Shown here: positions 42,770 to 50,507 of the stretch, in pieces
Layout of the letters: the number at the start of each line of letters is the position of its first letter
Numbering within the stretch: position 1 is the first letter of the stretch
NCBI RefSeq assembly: GCF_013456555.2
Contig: NZ_CP059154.1
Coordinates: forward strand, 1,550,001-1,614,000
Source: Natrinema zhouii
GTDB taxonomy: Archaea; Halobacteriota; Halobacteria; Halobacteriales; Natrialbaceae
Direction: 5' to 3'
Length of the DNA stretch: 64,000 bases
Notes under the pieces: model-generated
Told to the model about the DNA's origin: nothing
The model's database searches: none
What the model saw: the letters and a program-made list of their open reading frames with translations, nothing else
Program-made: the position numbers and the translations under genes

Positions 42770-45700
42770 ATGAGTATGGACACCGCCGCAGACGGCGAGA
42801 CGGGGGACGAACGCACGATCCTGTTGATCGGCAGTGGGCCGATCCAGATCGGCCAGGCCGCCGAGTTCGACTACTCGGGCGCACAGGCCTGCCGGGCACT
42901 TCAGGAGGAAGGCGCCCGCGTCGTCCTCGTTAACTCGAACCCCGCGACGATCATGACGGATCCAGAGATGGCCGACCGCGTCTACATCGAGCCGATCACA
43001 ACCGACGCCATCGCCGAGATCATCCGCAAGGAGCGACCCGACGGCGTCATCGCCGGACTCGGCGGCCAGACCGGGCTGAACGTCACCGCCGAGCTCGCCG
43101 AGGAAGGAATCCTCGAGGAGTACGACGTCGAGATCATGGGCACGCCGCTGGACACGATCTACGCGACGGAAGACCGCGACCTCTTCCGCCAGCGCATGGA
43201 GAAGATCGGCCAGCCGGTTCCCGCGTCGACGACCATCTCGCTCGACGAGGGCGAGGAGGTATCGGAACTGACCGAAGCGGACCTGAAAGACCGCGTGCAG
43301 GCCGCCGTCGACGAGGTCGGCGGGCTGCCAGTGATCGCCCGGACGACCTACACGCTGGGCGGCAGCGGCTCCGGCGTCGTCGCGGAGATGGACGAACTCC
43401 TCCGCCGCGTCCGCAAGGGGCTGCGCCTCTCGCGCAACAGCGAGGTGCTCATCACCGAGTCCATCGCGGGCTGGGTCGAGTACGAGTACGAAGTGATGCG
43501 CGACGCCGATGACTCCTGTATCATCATCTGCAACATGGAGAACATCGACCCGATGGGCATCCACACCGGGGAATCGACAGTCGTCACACCCTCCCAGATC
43601 GTCCCCGACGAGGGGCACCAAGAGATGCGCACCGCCGCGCTCGACGTCATCCGCGAACTCGGCATTCAGGGCGGCTGTAACATCCAGTTCGCGTGGCACG
43701 ACGACGGCACCCCCGGCGGCGAGTACCGCGTCGTCGAGGTCAACCCCCGCGTCTCCCGCTCCTCCGCGCTCGCATCGAAGGCGACGGGCTACCCGATCGC
43801 CCGCGTGACCGCGAAGGTCGCACTCGGCAAGCGCCTCCACGAGATTACGAACGAGATTACCGGCCAGACGACCGCCGCATTCGAGCCCGCGATCGACTAC
43901 GTCGTCACCAAGGTGCCACGGTGGCCCAAAGACAAGTTCGACGACGTCGACTTCGAGCTCACGACGGCCATGAAGTCGACGGGTGAGGCGATGGCCATCG
44001 GCCGAACCTTCGAGGAGTCCCTGCTGAAAGCCCTTCGCTCGAGCGAGTACGAACCCGACGTCGACTGGGCCGAGGTCTCCAACGAGGAACTCGAGCAAGA
44101 CTATCTCGTAACGCCGACGCCGGACCGCCCGTACGCGATGTTCGAGGCCTTCGACCGCGGCTACACCGTCGAGGAGGTCGTGGAGCTGACGGGCATCTTC
44201 GAGTGGTACACCGAGCGCTACAAGAACATCGCCGACTCGACACTGGCCGCCCAGGAGGGCGACTTCACCGAGGCCGCGATCGCCGGCCACACCAACGCCA
44301 GCATCGCGGCGACCGCCGGCGCGGACGTCGACACCGTCGAGACCGAGGTGCCGGGTCGCACCTACAAGCAGGTCGACACCTGCGCCGGCGAGTTCAAGGC
44401 CGAAACACCCTACTACTACTCCTCGCGTAAAAACGAGTTCGAGACGGGGCCGCTCATCGGCGACGCCGCCTCGGGCGAACTCGAGGTCGATCGCGACCTC
44501 GAGAACGTGATCGTCGTCGGCGGCGGCCCGATCCGCATCGGGCAGGGCGTCGAGTTCGACTACTGCTCGGTCCACGCGGTCCGCGCGCTGCGCGAACTCG
44601 GCATCGACGCCTACGTCGTGAACAACAACCCCGAGACGGTGTCGACGGACTACGACACCTCCGACGGCCTGTTCTTCGAGCCGATCACGGCCGAAGAGGT
44701 CGCCGACGTCGCCGAAGCCACGGGAGCCGACGGCGTGATGGTCCAGTTCGGCGGGCAGACCTCCGTCAACATCGGCGAACCGCTCGAGGACGAACTCGAG
44801 CGCCGCGGCCTCGACTGCGAGGTCATGGGAACCTCCGTCGAGGCGATGGACCTCGCGGAGGACCGCGACCGCTTCAACGCGCTGATGGACGAACTGGGCA
44901 TTTCCCAGCCCGACGGCGGCACCGCCTTCTCGAAGGAGGAGGCGCTGGAACTGGCCCACGACATCGGCTACCCCGTCCTCGTCCGCCCGTCCTACGTGCT
45001 GGGCGGCCGCGCGATGGACGTCGTCTACGACGACGCGGAACTCGAGACCTACATCGAGGAGGCCGTCCGCGTGAGCCCGGAGAAGCCGATTCTGGTGGAC
45101 GACTTCCTCGAGAACGCGGTCGAACTCGACGTGGACGCCGTCTCCGACGGTCGCAACGTACTGATCGGCGGCATCATGGAACACGTCGAGACCGCGGGCG
45201 TCCACTCCGGTGACTCCGCCTGCATGATCCCGCCGCGCTCGCTCGACGAGGACACCCTCGAGCGCGTCCGCGAGGTCACCGAGGACATCGCGGCGGCGCT
45301 GAAGACCAAGGGCCTGATGAACGTGCAACTGGCCGTTCAAGACGGAGAAGTCTACGTCTTGGAGGCCAACCCGCGCTCCTCGCGTACCGTCCCGTTCGTC
45401 TCCAAGGCGACCGGCGTCCCGATCGCCAAGCTCGCCGCGAAGGTCATGGCCGGCGAGACGCTCGCGAGCCTCGAGGTCGACGAGCAGATCCCCGACCACA
45501 CCTCGATCAAGGAGGTCGTCCTGCCGTTCGACCGCCTGCCGGGCTCGGACCCGCGTCTCGGTCCGGAGATGAAGTCCACCGGCGAGGTCATGGGGACGGC
45601 CAGCGAGTTCGGCACAGCCTACTGGAAGGCCCAGCAGGCCGCCGGCAACGCCGTCAGCGAGGGGACCGCCGTGGTCGACCTCGATATCGACGGCTTCGAG

Positions 45701-45946
45701 AACCACTTCGACGTGGCCGAGTTCGACGACGTCCCACAGGCGATCCGCGAAAGCGAGGTCGACTTCGTCGTCAGCCGCGACCGCGACAGCCTCGAGATGG
45801 CCGTCGAGGAGGAGATTCCCTACCTCTCGACCGAAGCCAGTGCGAAAGCGTACGTCGAAGCGCTCGATGCGTTCGACGGGGAACTCGAGGTCGCCGCCGT
45901 CACCGACCGTCCGAAGCAGGCGGCCGAGTGGGGCACGTCGGAATAA
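42770..45946 (+). CDS. carB: Carbamoyl-phosphate synthase large subunit
   Basis: A 1058-residue CarB making carbamoyl phosphate from bicarbonate, two ATP and ammonia channelled from CarA, for arginine and pyrimidine synthesis. Two ATP-grasp halves are visible. The first starts 'LLIGSGPIQIGQAAEFDYSG' (about 23-42), with 'TYTLGGSGSGVVAEMDELL' and 'VEVNPRVSRSSALASKATGY'. The second starts 'VVGGGPIRIGQGVEFDYCSV' at about 583-602, with 'VLEANPRSSRTVPFVSKATG'. A short MGS-like regulatory domain ends the protein. Length is close to E. coli CarB (1073). carA is not adjacent. The starts at 42770 and 42776 are equivalent choices. Confidence 0.97.
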   Translation: MSMDTAADGETGDERTILLIGSGPIQIGQAAEFDYSGAQACRALQEEGARVVLVNSNPATIMTDPEMADRVYIEPITTDAIAEIIRKERPDGVIAGLGGQTGLNVTAELAEEGILEEYDVEIMGTPLDTIYATEDRDLFRQRMEKIGQPVPASTTISLDEGEEVSELTEADLKDRVQAAVDEVGGLPVIARTTYTLGGSGSGVVAEMDELLRRVRKGLRLSRNSEVLITESIAGWVEYEYEVMRDADDSCIIICNMENIDPMGIHTGESTVVTPSQIVPDEGHQEMRTAALDVIRELGIQGGCNIQFAWHDDGTPGGEYRVVEVNPRVSRSSALASKATGYPIARVTAKVALGKRLHEITNEITGQTTAAFEPAIDYVVTKVPRWPKDKFDDVDFELTTAMKSTGEAMAIGRTFEESLLKALRSSEYEPDVDWAEVSNEELEQDYLVTPTPDRPYAMFEAFDRGYTVEEVVELTGIFEWYTERYKNIADSTLAAQEGDFTEAAIAGHTNASIAATAGADVDTVETEVPGRTYKQVDTCAGEFKAETPYYYSSRKNEFETGPLIGDAASGELEVDRDLENVIVVGGGPIRIGQGVEFDYCSVHAVRALRELGIDAYVVNNNPETVSTDYDTSDGLFFEPITAEEVADVAEATGADGVMVQFGGQTSVNIGEPLEDELERRGLDCEVMGTSVEAMDLAEDRDRFNALMDELGISQPDGGTAFSKEEALELAHDIGYPVLVRPSYVLGGRAMDVVYDDAELETYIEEAVRVSPEKPILVDDFLENAVELDVDAVSDGRNVLIGGIMEHVETAGVHSGDSACMIPPRSLDEDTLERVREVTEDIAAALKTKGLMNVQLAVQDGEVYVLEANPRSSRTVPFVSKATGVPIAKLAAKVMAGETLASLEVDEQIPDHTSIKEVVLPFDRLPGSDPRLGPEMKSTGEVMGTASEFGTAYWKAQQAAGNAVSEGTAVVDLDIDGFENHFDVAEFDDVPQAIRESEVDFVVSRDRDSLEMAVEEEIPYLSTEASAKAYVEALDAFDGELEVAAVTDRPKQAAEWGTSE

Positions 45947-46111
45947 CGGCTGCTCGAGTCGATCCGTCGTCGATCTCTTCTACAGTATTTCGATCTGAGG
46001 ATAGCTGTCGTGCGTTCGCTCGAGATGGCGATCCGGTAACGCCGGTGTTACGTAGTTATCTCGGCGTCCGCAAAGACACATATAGCGCTCTCTCGAAAAT
46101 AACACGTGACT

Positions 46112-46951
46112 ATGACTGAATTCTCTCTCCTTCCGGATACGGCCCGGATCGGCCGTACCGCGCTGCTCGTGACCGATCTCAATGGGATGATCGATTTCTA
46201 TCGAGACGTCGTCGGCCTCTCGGTTCTCACGCGGCATGAGACGACGGCGATGCTCGGCGTCGGCGACACACCGTTGCTCGACTTGCAGCGAGACGAGAAC
46301 GCATCGCCCAGGGGTCACGACCAGGCGGGACTCTTCCACAACGCGTTCAAGGTTCCATCGCGCGCCGCGTTAGGTGCCGCACTCGAGCGGATCCGCGAGC
46401 ACGGGCAGTTAGACGGCGCGTCCGATCACTACGTGAGCGAAGCGCTGTACTGCACCGATCCCGAGGACAACGGCATCGAAATCTATACCGACCGGCCGCG
46501 AGCGGAGTGGCCACGTACGAGCGACGGGACGATACGGATCGGAACAGTCCCACTCGATCTCGACGACGTCGTCGCCCAGTCGGACGGAAGCGCGGACGCT
46601 CCCGCCGGAACGACCGTCGGACACGTCCACCTGGAGGTCTCCTCGATCGACGCGACGCGGGAGTTCTACGTCGAGACGCTGGGATTGACCGTGCAAACGG
46701 AGGCGCAATCGGCACTGTTCCTCGCGGCCGGGGACTACCATCACCACCTCGGGACGAACGCGTGGAACGGCCGGTCGCAGCCCGCGGGCGGTCGCGGAAT
46801 CGCGTGGTTCGAGTTCGTCGTCCCGGACGACGAGACGCTCGCGACCGTTCGCCGACGCCTCGCCGACGCCGACGTCGCGGTCGGCGACCGTACCGACAGC
46901 CTCGAACTCACGGATCCGGACGGGATTTCGATCCGAATTCGGGCAGCGTAG
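46112..46951 (+). CDS. VOC family (glyoxalase/extradiol dioxygenase-like) protein
   Basis: A 279-residue protein with two vicinal-oxygen-chelate modules. The first (about 10-125) has 'IGRTALLVTDLNGMIDFYRD' and 'DPEDNGIEIYTDRPRAEW'; the second (about 165-279) has 'TVGHVHLEVSSIDATREFYV' and 'DPDGISIRIRAA'. The layout and the 'HHHLGTNAW' segment near 212 match CatE/YfiE-type catechol 2,3-dioxygenase-like proteins, with metal ligands His in 'VGHVHL' and Glu near the end. The substrate is unknown. The ATG at 46112 is preferred over the GTG at 46106; an AT-rich CACATATAGC lies about 30-35 bases upstream. Confidence 0.8.
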   Translation: MTEFSLLPDTARIGRTALLVTDLNGMIDFYRDVVGLSVLTRHETTAMLGVGDTPLLDLQRDENASPRGHDQAGLFHNAFKVPSRAALGAALERIREHGQLDGASDHYVSEALYCTDPEDNGIEIYTDRPRAEWPRTSDGTIRIGTVPLDLDDVVAQSDGSADAPAGTTVGHVHLEVSSIDATREFYVETLGLTVQTEAQSALFLAAGDYHHHLGTNAWNGRSQPAGGRGIAWFEFVVPDDETLATVRRRLADADVAVGDRTDSLELTDPDGISIRIRAA

Positions 46952-46995
46952 CGTCCGTACATAGATCGATCAGAAGGGTCGCGAGTCGGGACGGC

Positions 46996-48657
46996 TCACT
47001 CGAGCGTGTACCAGTCGAAGCGCTCGGTCGCGTAGCGATAGGCGACGACCGGGGCGATCAGTCCGCCGATCAGGACGATCCAGGCCGTGACGGTGATCCC
47101 GCGGGCAGAGATCGAAACGTCGGGAAGCGGGGTCCACGCGGACACCGTCGAAAGCAGCCCGGCGATCAGTTCGGGGGCCTCGAGGTAGAGCACGACGGCG
47201 GCGACCGTCGGGAGCGCGATCGCGAGCGTGTAGACGACGAACGCCGTCTTGCTCGGCATCACCGCCTCGCGCTTGTTAGTGAGTTTGACGCTGCCAAAGC
47301 GGGGAAACGCCGAGCCGATCCCGGCGGCCAGCGCCGGCGTGACAATCGCGCCGACGACGGTGCCGGCGATCAGTGCGGCGGTGTGCTCGAGCGAAAGCGG
47401 GCTGACGAGTCCGAAGGCGAGCGACACGAGGAGAGCGAGCGGCACGGCGACGAGCGCACCGGCGAGCATGCGGCCGCGGATTGCCTGCCGGCCGGTGAGC
47501 GTCGACGTGACGACGGCGGGCAGGGCCGGTCCGAGGTCGCCGAGTGGATTGAGCGTGAACAGGACGCCGGCCGCCCAGACCACGTATAGACAGAACATGA
47601 CGGCCATGAACGAGGGGACCGTACCGTTCTCGATGATCTGCTGGATGAAGCCGAGCGCACCGAGCAGCGGGTAGCCGGCGTACGCCAATCGGATCGGCGC
47701 TCGCTTCGTCCGACGAACCGCCGTCACCGCCACCGTCCGGACCGGTCGCGAGACGGTTCCCGGGAGGAGGTCAGCGAGTCGGTCGGACGACGTCTCTTCG
47801 TCAATTTCCTCGTCGTCGGTGCGGGCCGGATCCGCGAACCAGTGGCGCTGTGCGGAGGGGACGCCGGCGACGAAGGCGAGCCCGACGAGGAGGGCGGATC
47901 CGGCGACCGCACCGGCGATACCGACCGTCGACGGATCGATACCGGGGACCCCGACCAGCAGCAGGTGGCCGGGCCACCCGAGCGGGCTAGTCTGTAACGT
48001 CGTGAACAGCGACCACATGACCGTGTTCAGTCCGCCAGTCGCGATCGCGCCGAAGTAGACGACCCAGACCGCGGCGAATAGCAGTGTTCGATACCGGGCG
48101 ACCGGCTCGTAGACCGTGATCAGGTGACGGACCCAGATGCCGACGACGAATCCGACGGGGATGGCGGTGAGCAGGAGGAGGGCGACCAGCAACGGTGCGA
48201 CGAGTACCGGAAGCACCGTCCCCGCGCCGTACGCGAACGCGGCAGCGAAAAGCGCCGCAAAGGGTATCAGAATGCTCGCGTAGAGTGCGGTTTCTGCGGC
48301 GACGATACCGACGACGGTGTTCTGGACCGCTGTCGACAACAGGAGAAAAGCCGGTTCGTCGACGTCGGCGACGGTCGTTACGGTCCGCACGATCGACATC
48401 ACTACCAGAAACACCCACAGGACCGCAACGCCGCCGGTCACGTACTCGGTCACCGTAGTGGCGGTGTCCGTGGTGAGGGTTGCGGCAGCAGCCTGCTCGC
48501 CTAGTGCCGGCAAGAGAACCACTCCGAGGGCAGTGATGGGACCGAGAGCGAATAGTGCGACCGCTACTATCATCAGCAGTTTCATCCGATCACCGGCGAT
48601 CGCTCGAAGGGTCCGCCGGAGCTCGAGTCCGGCGACGGTCGTAACGGCGTGAGACAT
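46996..48657 (-). CDS. ABC-2 type transporter permease
   Basis: A 553-residue membrane protein with about 12-14 helices in two halves, separated by a hydrophilic segment at about 275-310 ('DPARTDDEEIDEETSSDRLA'). It starts 'MSHAVTTVAGLELRRTLRAI', a typical ABC-2 permease N-terminus. The partner ATPase gene is divergent, 216 bases away, so the pair is probably co-regulated from the shared region. Similar pairs in haloarchaea are annotated as exporters of unknown substrate. The ATG at 48657 gives the expected short cytoplasmic start. Confidence 0.8.
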   Translation of the reverse strand: MSHAVTTVAGLELRRTLRAIAGDRMKLLMIVAVALFALGPITALGVVLLPALGEQAAAATLTTDTATTVTEYVTGGVAVLWVFLVVMSIVRTVTTVADVDEPAFLLLSTAVQNTVVGIVAAETALYASILIPFAALFAAAFAYGAGTVLPVLVAPLLVALLLLTAIPVGFVVGIWVRHLITVYEPVARYRTLLFAAVWVVYFGAIATGGLNTVMWSLFTTLQTSPLGWPGHLLLVGVPGIDPSTVGIAGAVAGSALLVGLAFVAGVPSAQRHWFADPARTDDEEIDEETSSDRLADLLPGTVSRPVRTVAVTAVRRTKRAPIRLAYAGYPLLGALGFIQQIIENGTVPSFMAVMFCLYVVWAAGVLFTLNPLGDLGPALPAVVTSTLTGRQAIRGRMLAGALVAVPLALLVSLAFGLVSPLSLEHTAALIAGTVVGAIVTPALAAGIGSAFPRFGSVKLTNKREAVMPSKTAFVVYTLAIALPTVAAVVLYLEAPELIAGLLSTVSAWTPLPDVSISARGITVTAWIVLIGGLIAPVVAYRYATERFDWYTLE

Positions 48658-48842
48658 CAGCGCTCACCCCGATTCGGTCGACAGGAGGGCGGTAATTCTG
48701 CGTCCATACTCGTTACCGCGGCGTGCTGCCAGTAAACGATTTGGATTTCTGTCATTCCACCGGCCGACGACTGCGATCGAGTTGCAGTGCGCCGTCACAG
48801 CGATCATCCTTCCCGCTGGAAACGGCAGCTGAATATGACATA

Positions 48843-48855
48843 CCTTTAATTATAC
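48843..48855 (+). promoter_or_regulatory. TATA box for the ABC ATPase gene
   Basis: CTTTAATTATACTC lies about 25-30 bases before the ATG at 48874 and is the AT-richest part of the divergent region. This spacing predicts a leaderless message. Confidence 0.6.
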
Positions 48856-48873
48856 TCGGGCGAAGAGACGCGT

Positions 48874-49656
48874 ATGAGCCCTGTCGACGCCCTCGCCATC
48901 GAAACCGACGGACTGACGAAGCGATACGGCGAGACGACCGCCGTCTCCGATCTGACGATGGACGTCGAGCGCGGCACAGTCTACGGCTTCCTCGGCCCGA
49001 ACGGCGCGGGGAAGACGACCACGATGCGGATGCTGACGACGCTGACGAAACCGACCGCGGGGACGGCTCGCGTCGCCGGTCACTCGATCGCTGACCGCGA
49101 GTCCGTCACTCCCCACATCGGCTATCTGCCCGAAGAGCCGCCGGTCTACGACGAGCTCACCGGCCGAGAGCAACTCGAGTACGCCGCCGGTCTCCGAGAT
49201 ATCCCGGAGGACGACGCCGAAGAGCGCATCGAATCGCTGCTCGAGCGCTTCGATCTGCTCGCGGACGCGAACAAACGCATCGAGGACTATTCGAAGGGGA
49301 TGCGACAGAAGGTCGGCGTCATTCAGGCGGTGTTGCACGAACCCGACGTGGCGTTCCTCGACGAACCGACCAGCGGACTCGATCCCCGCGCAGCCCGGAC
49401 CATGCGGGATACCATCGCCGACCTCGCCGACCGAAAAATGACGATCTTCCTCTCGACGCACATCCTCCCCGTGGTCGACGAACTGGCCGACGAGATCGGT
49501 GTCCTCCACGACGGGAAACTCGTCGCCGAGGGCGACCCGGAGACGCTCAAGACCCGCGCCGAGACCGGCGACGCCCGCAGCCTGGAGGACGCGTTCCTCG
49601 AGATCACTCGCGATCACGGCGAGGAGGGACTCCCGAGGGAGCAGGCCGCCGAGTGA
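48874..49656 (+). CDS. ABC transporter ATP-binding protein
   Basis: A 260-residue ATPase of the ABC-2 (drug/polysaccharide export) class. Walker A is 'GPNGAGKTTTMRML' at about 42-55, the signature 'YSKGMRQKVGVIQAVLHEPD' (variant of LSGGQ) at about 135-154, Walker B 'VAFLDEPTSGLDPRAAR' at about 155-171, and the H-loop 'FLSTHILPVVDEL' at about 192-204. It should power the divergent permease at 46996-48657. The ATG at 48874 is 25-30 bases from the TATA box and is the first in frame. Confidence 0.93.
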   Translation: MSPVDALAIETDGLTKRYGETTAVSDLTMDVERGTVYGFLGPNGAGKTTTMRMLTTLTKPTAGTARVAGHSIADRESVTPHIGYLPEEPPVYDELTGREQLEYAAGLRDIPEDDAEERIESLLERFDLLADANKRIEDYSKGMRQKVGVIQAVLHEPDVAFLDEPTSGLDPRAARTMRDTIADLADRKMTIFLSTHILPVVDELADEIGVLHDGKLVAEGDPETLKTRAETGDARSLEDAFLEITRDHGEEGLPREQAAE

Positions 49657-49881
49657 CTCGAGGCCGTCGCGATGATGCATCGATCAGCTGGGACCTCCGG
49701 TTCGACGGAACAGCCTAGGGGCGAAACGAATCAGTGGGCGAAGCGAACCGGACGGGTACAGAACGGTTCGGGTCGAAACGGGCAGAGAGATACGGATACA
49801 CTCTTAGACCGATCCTATAGCGCTAGATTCCGCCGGATTTTAGTATTCGGCTCCCGTACAGCCATTCGGAGGTGAGAATCG

Positions 49882-50127
49882 ATGATGGAGAGAGGGATCA
49901 CTGCTATTATCGACTGGTTTCGAGTTGCGGATCGCTTCTCAACGATCGACCGCTACGATCTCCTGCTCGGACTGATTCCGATGGCGTTCGCGGTCGCTGG
50001 CCTCGTCGGTCGTCTCTTCGGTCTCCCTACCGAGGCAGCCCTCGTCGGGGGCGTCGTCATCGCCTCGCTCGCCCTGCTCGATGGACTGGTCGTCCGGCCC
50101 CCGACGAAGCCTCCTCGAGACGTGTGA
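49882..50127 (+). CDS. Small membrane protein with a Shine-Dalgarno start
   Basis: An 81-residue protein with an amphipathic N-terminus and two hydrophobic helices ('LLLGLIPMAFAVAGLVGRLF' near 27-46 and 'AALVGGVVIASLALLDGLVV' near 52-71), ending in a Pro-rich tail. GGAGGTGA at 49869-49876 lies just before the ATG, an unusually clear ribosome-binding site in this window, where most genes look leaderless. It follows the ATPase gene by 225 bases and could be separately expressed. Similar proteins are common in haloarchaea without known function. Confidence 0.7.
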   Translation: MMERGITAIIDWFRVADRFSTIDRYDLLLGLIPMAFAVAGLVGRLFGLPTEAALVGGVVIASLALLDGLVVRPPTKPPRDV

Positions 50128-50266
50128 ATCTCGCTGTTTATCGGGAACTGTCGCAGCCAGAAACGAGACGGCTGCAGGAGTTCGGACCGTATCCGATACC
50201 CTCACGCGGTCCCCGTTCGTCTGGACCGATATTTATTTGGATATCTGAAGTAACATTTCTCTATCA

Positions 50267-50446
50267 ATGGTCCTCGAACTCATCTTTCCGGCACTGATCG
50301 GATTCGGATTCGTAATGATCGCTGCCTACGCCGGCGCACTCCGGGCATTAGATGTCTACTTCGATCCGGACCGGGACAGCATCTTCCTCTCAGACGCGCC
50401 GAGTCGCCGAATACTCGGTAAACACATCCCCTTCAGCGACGGGTGA
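50267..50446 (+). CDS. 59-residue membrane-associated small protein
   Basis: A short gene with an ATG at 50267 and a TGA at 50444-50446. One hydrophobic helix ('FPALIGFGFVMIAAYAGALR' near 7-26) is followed by an acidic polar tail with 'DVYFDPDRDSIFLSDAPSRR'. GATATTTATT at 50228-50237 is a good TATA box about 30 bases upstream. The reading is clean, in the composition of real genes, and lies between the small membrane protein and the FolC-FolP gene. The longer open frame over it (from 50352) belongs to an unused extension of the next gene. The family is not recognised. Confidence 0.65.
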   Translation: MVLELIFPALIGFGFVMIAAYAGALRALDVYFDPDRDSIFLSDAPSRRILGKHIPFSDG

Positions 50447-50507
50447 GAGTCGCGGTGACTGTCTCCGAACAGAATACTCAAAAACGATCGGATACTCTGG
50501 TACCTAT

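Noticed and set aside
42737..45706. 989-codon open frame opposite carB
   Set aside because: It is the antisense shadow of carB. In GC-rich haloarchaeal genes with C or G at third positions the complementary frame often stays open; its product is Val/Arg/His-rich and matches no family.
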